From NCBI GenBank assembly GCA_030016465.1, contig JASEJL010000055.1, positions 1 through 5,484 of the forward strand: 5,484 nt of DNA, written 5' to 3'. The position numbers were made by a program, and so were the translations under genes. This DNA is from Patescibacteria group bacterium. GTDB lineage: Bacteria > Patescibacteriota > Minisyncoccia > Minisyncoccales > DG-74-1. The notes beneath the pieces are model-generated. The model worked only from the letters and a program-made list of their open reading frames with translations, was not told where the DNA came from and made no database searches. Shown here in pieces: positions 5,044 to 5,484 of the stretch; position 1 is the first letter of the stretch, and every line of letters starts with the position of its first letter.

Positions 5044-5062
5044 AGTGGTAATACCAAGTTTC

Positions 5063-5120
5063 TCGCTCGCCCTCTTCCTGTCTTCAGCAGGCGCTCGCTA
5101 TCGCTCGCTTCGGGCTCGCT
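5063..5120. repeat. Degenerate GCTCGC repeat cluster in the rplJ leader
   Basis: GCTCGC occurs four times, at 5065-5070, 5093-5098, 5103-5108 and 5114-5119, within a C/T-skewed 58-base stretch; TCGCTTCGCT follows at 5147-5156. The last copy sits in CGGGCTCGC, the 9-mer also found in the palindrome at 881-908. The cluster is transcribed as part of the rplJ leader and lies 20 bp from the rplJ start. Purpose unknown. Confidence 0.55.
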
Positions 5121-5122
5121 CT

Positions 5123-5143
5123 TTAGAAACCCTCGGTTTCTAA
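5123..5143. repeat. Perfect 9-bp hairpin in the rplJ leader
   Basis: TTAGAAACC (5123-5131) and GGTTTCTAA (5135-5143) are exact reverse complements around CTC. No T-run follows on the transcribed minus strand. It may be a leader RNA hairpin between attenuator and rplJ. Confidence 0.65.
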
Positions 5144-5171
5144 CGGTCGCTTCGCTCCCTGTTTTCCTACA

Positions 5172-5195
5172 CGGGAGAACCGGAGGGTTCTCCCG
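5172..5195. repeat. Perfect 10-bp GC-rich hairpin in the rplJ leader
   Basis: CGGGAGAACC (5172-5181), loop GGAG, GGTTCTCCCG (5186-5195) form a perfect stem. It is the strongest hairpin in the leader and lies just downstream of the attenuator in the transcript. No T-run follows in the transcribed direction (minus-strand bases 5171 and below), so it is unlikely to terminate transcription. It shares GAGAAC and GTTCTC arms with the palindrome at 3432-3444. Confidence 0.75.
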
Positions 5196-5228
5196 CCCCC
5201 TCTCCGATTTGGGACATTTTTTAAAAAT

Positions 5229-5249
5229 AAAAAAGTCTGCTTCCGCAGA
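5229..5249 (-). terminator. Attenuator-type terminator in the rplJ leader
   Basis: On the minus strand TCTGC (5249-5245) pairs with GCAGA (5240-5236) around a GGAA tetraloop. One C then precedes six T's (5234-5229) and, after one A, five more. It ends about 185 nt before the rplJ start, so constitutive termination here would silence the operon. Its 5' arm extends to TCTGCGGA (5249-5242), which is perfectly complementary to TCCGCAGA at the start of the transcript (5338-5331), so the two pairings exclude each other. The 5-bp stem is short but the GNRA loop and long U-run favour function. Confidence 0.6.
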
Positions 5250-5253
5250 TAAA

Positions 5254-5339
5254 TCCCAATTGTTTAAGACTCTATTTTAAACTAGATTATCCTCGGCAGG
5301 TCTTACACGCCACAATTTGCGTGCCTGCTGTCTGCGGAT
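5254..5339 (-). promoter_or_regulatory. Probable L10 leader (autoregulatory RNA of rplJ-rplL)
   Basis: The predicted transcript opens with TCCGCAGA. A bulged hairpin follows: GCAGG (5328-5324), CACGC (5323-5319), loop of eight, GCGTG (5310-5306), a five-base one-sided bulge TAAGA (5305-5301), and CCTGC (5300-5296). Next comes a hairpin GTTTAA/TTAAAC (5282-5277/5267-5262) and then the attenuator. In other bacteria L10-L12 binds a kink-turn-like bulged helix in the rplJ leader that mimics its rRNA site; the bulge and the position here agree with that. From memory the segment CCTGCCGAGG also resembles conserved L10-leader sequence, but I have not aligned it. The pairings are seen in the sequence; L10 binding is inferred. 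Confidence 0.65.
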
Positions 5340-5345
5340 ATTAAT

Positions 5346-5373
5346 ATTTTATTCTTTTTAAAAATTTTGTCAA
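5346..5373 (-). promoter_or_regulatory. Sigma70-type promoter of rplJ-rplL
   Basis: On the minus strand TTGACA (5373-5368) is followed after 16 bp by TAAAAT (5351-5346): a perfect -35 box and a five-of-six -10 box. Transcription would start near 5339, just before the first leader helix strand. A second TTGACA lies 22 bp upstream (5395-5390) but has no suitable -10 box. The promoter sits directly downstream of tRNA-Asp, so read-through from the tRNA unit may add to expression. Confidence 0.8.
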
Positions 5374-5400
5374 CCCCTAAATTGGATATTGTCAAAAAGA

Positions 5401-5479
5401 TGGCGCGGGCGATGGGATTTGAACCCACGTTCTCCGCCGTGACAGGGCGGCGCTTTTAACCGGGCTAAGCTACGCCCGC
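5401..5479 (-). tRNA. tRNA-Asp(GTC)
   Basis: The minus strand gives a complete cloverleaf. The acceptor stem GCGGGCG/CGCCCGC is perfect, the D stem is GCTT/AAGC with an 11-base loop, and the anticodon stem is CCGCC/GGCGG. The loop CTGTCAC gives anticodon GTC, which reads GAC and GAU. The variable loop is five bases, and the T stem GTGGG/CCCAT closes loop TTCAAAT. The discriminator is G, as expected for aspartate. The 3' CCA is encoded (5403-5401), unlike tRNA-Val in this window. The minus-strand bases just before it read ACCAG, which may be the CCA end of another tRNA beyond the window. Confidence 0.95.
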
Positions 5480-5484
5480 CTGGT

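Noticed and set aside
5390..5395. Second promoter based on the upstream TTGACA
   Set aside because: No -10-like hexamer lies 16-18 bp downstream on the minus strand; the sequence there is GGGGTTGACA of the actual promoter.

Overview
This is an AT-rich window, broken by short GC-rich palindromic patches. It carries two ribosomal-protein genes, two tRNA genes and several small or unusual membrane and coiled-coil proteins. The compact genes, small lineage-specific proteins, apparent lack of Shine-Dalgarno motifs and separation of rplJ-rplL from rplKA and rpoBC fit a Patescibacteria/CPR bacterium, perhaps Parcubacteria. That placement is inference; the window has no rRNA or robust marker alignment. 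The genetic code looks standard: Trp is TGG, long frames have no in-frame TGA, and the five complete genes stop with TAA or TAG.

Left part (1-1250, all minus strand). A membrane-protein gene runs off the left edge (1-330). It lies 25 bp downstream of a gene for a small membrane-anchored protein with eight cysteines (356-760). Upstream is a gene-free, palindrome-rich stretch (761-1048), then tRNA-Val(CAC) at 1049-1120. An 18-bp near-perfect inverted repeat starts in the tRNA acceptor end and continues into its 3' trailer. A short tRNA-like remnant (about 1134-1187) lies upstream of the tRNA.

Middle (1252-3869, plus strand). A 666-residue protein combines a PP2C-like domain that seems to have lost its catalytic acids, a basic Pro/Lys linker, one membrane helix, a coiled coil and a C-terminal propeller-like repeat region. 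It looks like a cytoplasm-to-surface signalling or scaffold protein of unknown role. The next spacer (3253-3551) holds a frameshifted minus-strand gene remnant, a large hairpin that pairs better as minus-strand RNA, and a clear sigma70-type promoter. That promoter drives a 105-residue coiled-coil protein with its own intrinsic terminator.

Right part (4040-5484, minus strand). tRNA-Asp(GTC) is followed by a strong promoter and a leader of about 295 nt, then rplJ (L10), rplL (L7/L12) and a probable terminator. The leader has a bulged hairpin where an L10-binding element is expected. It also has a terminator hairpin whose 5' arm can instead pair over 8 bp with the first nucleotides of the transcript, a layout that suggests autogenous attenuation of the ribosomal-stalk operon. 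Further GC-rich hairpins and GCTCGC repeats lie between the attenuator and rplJ.
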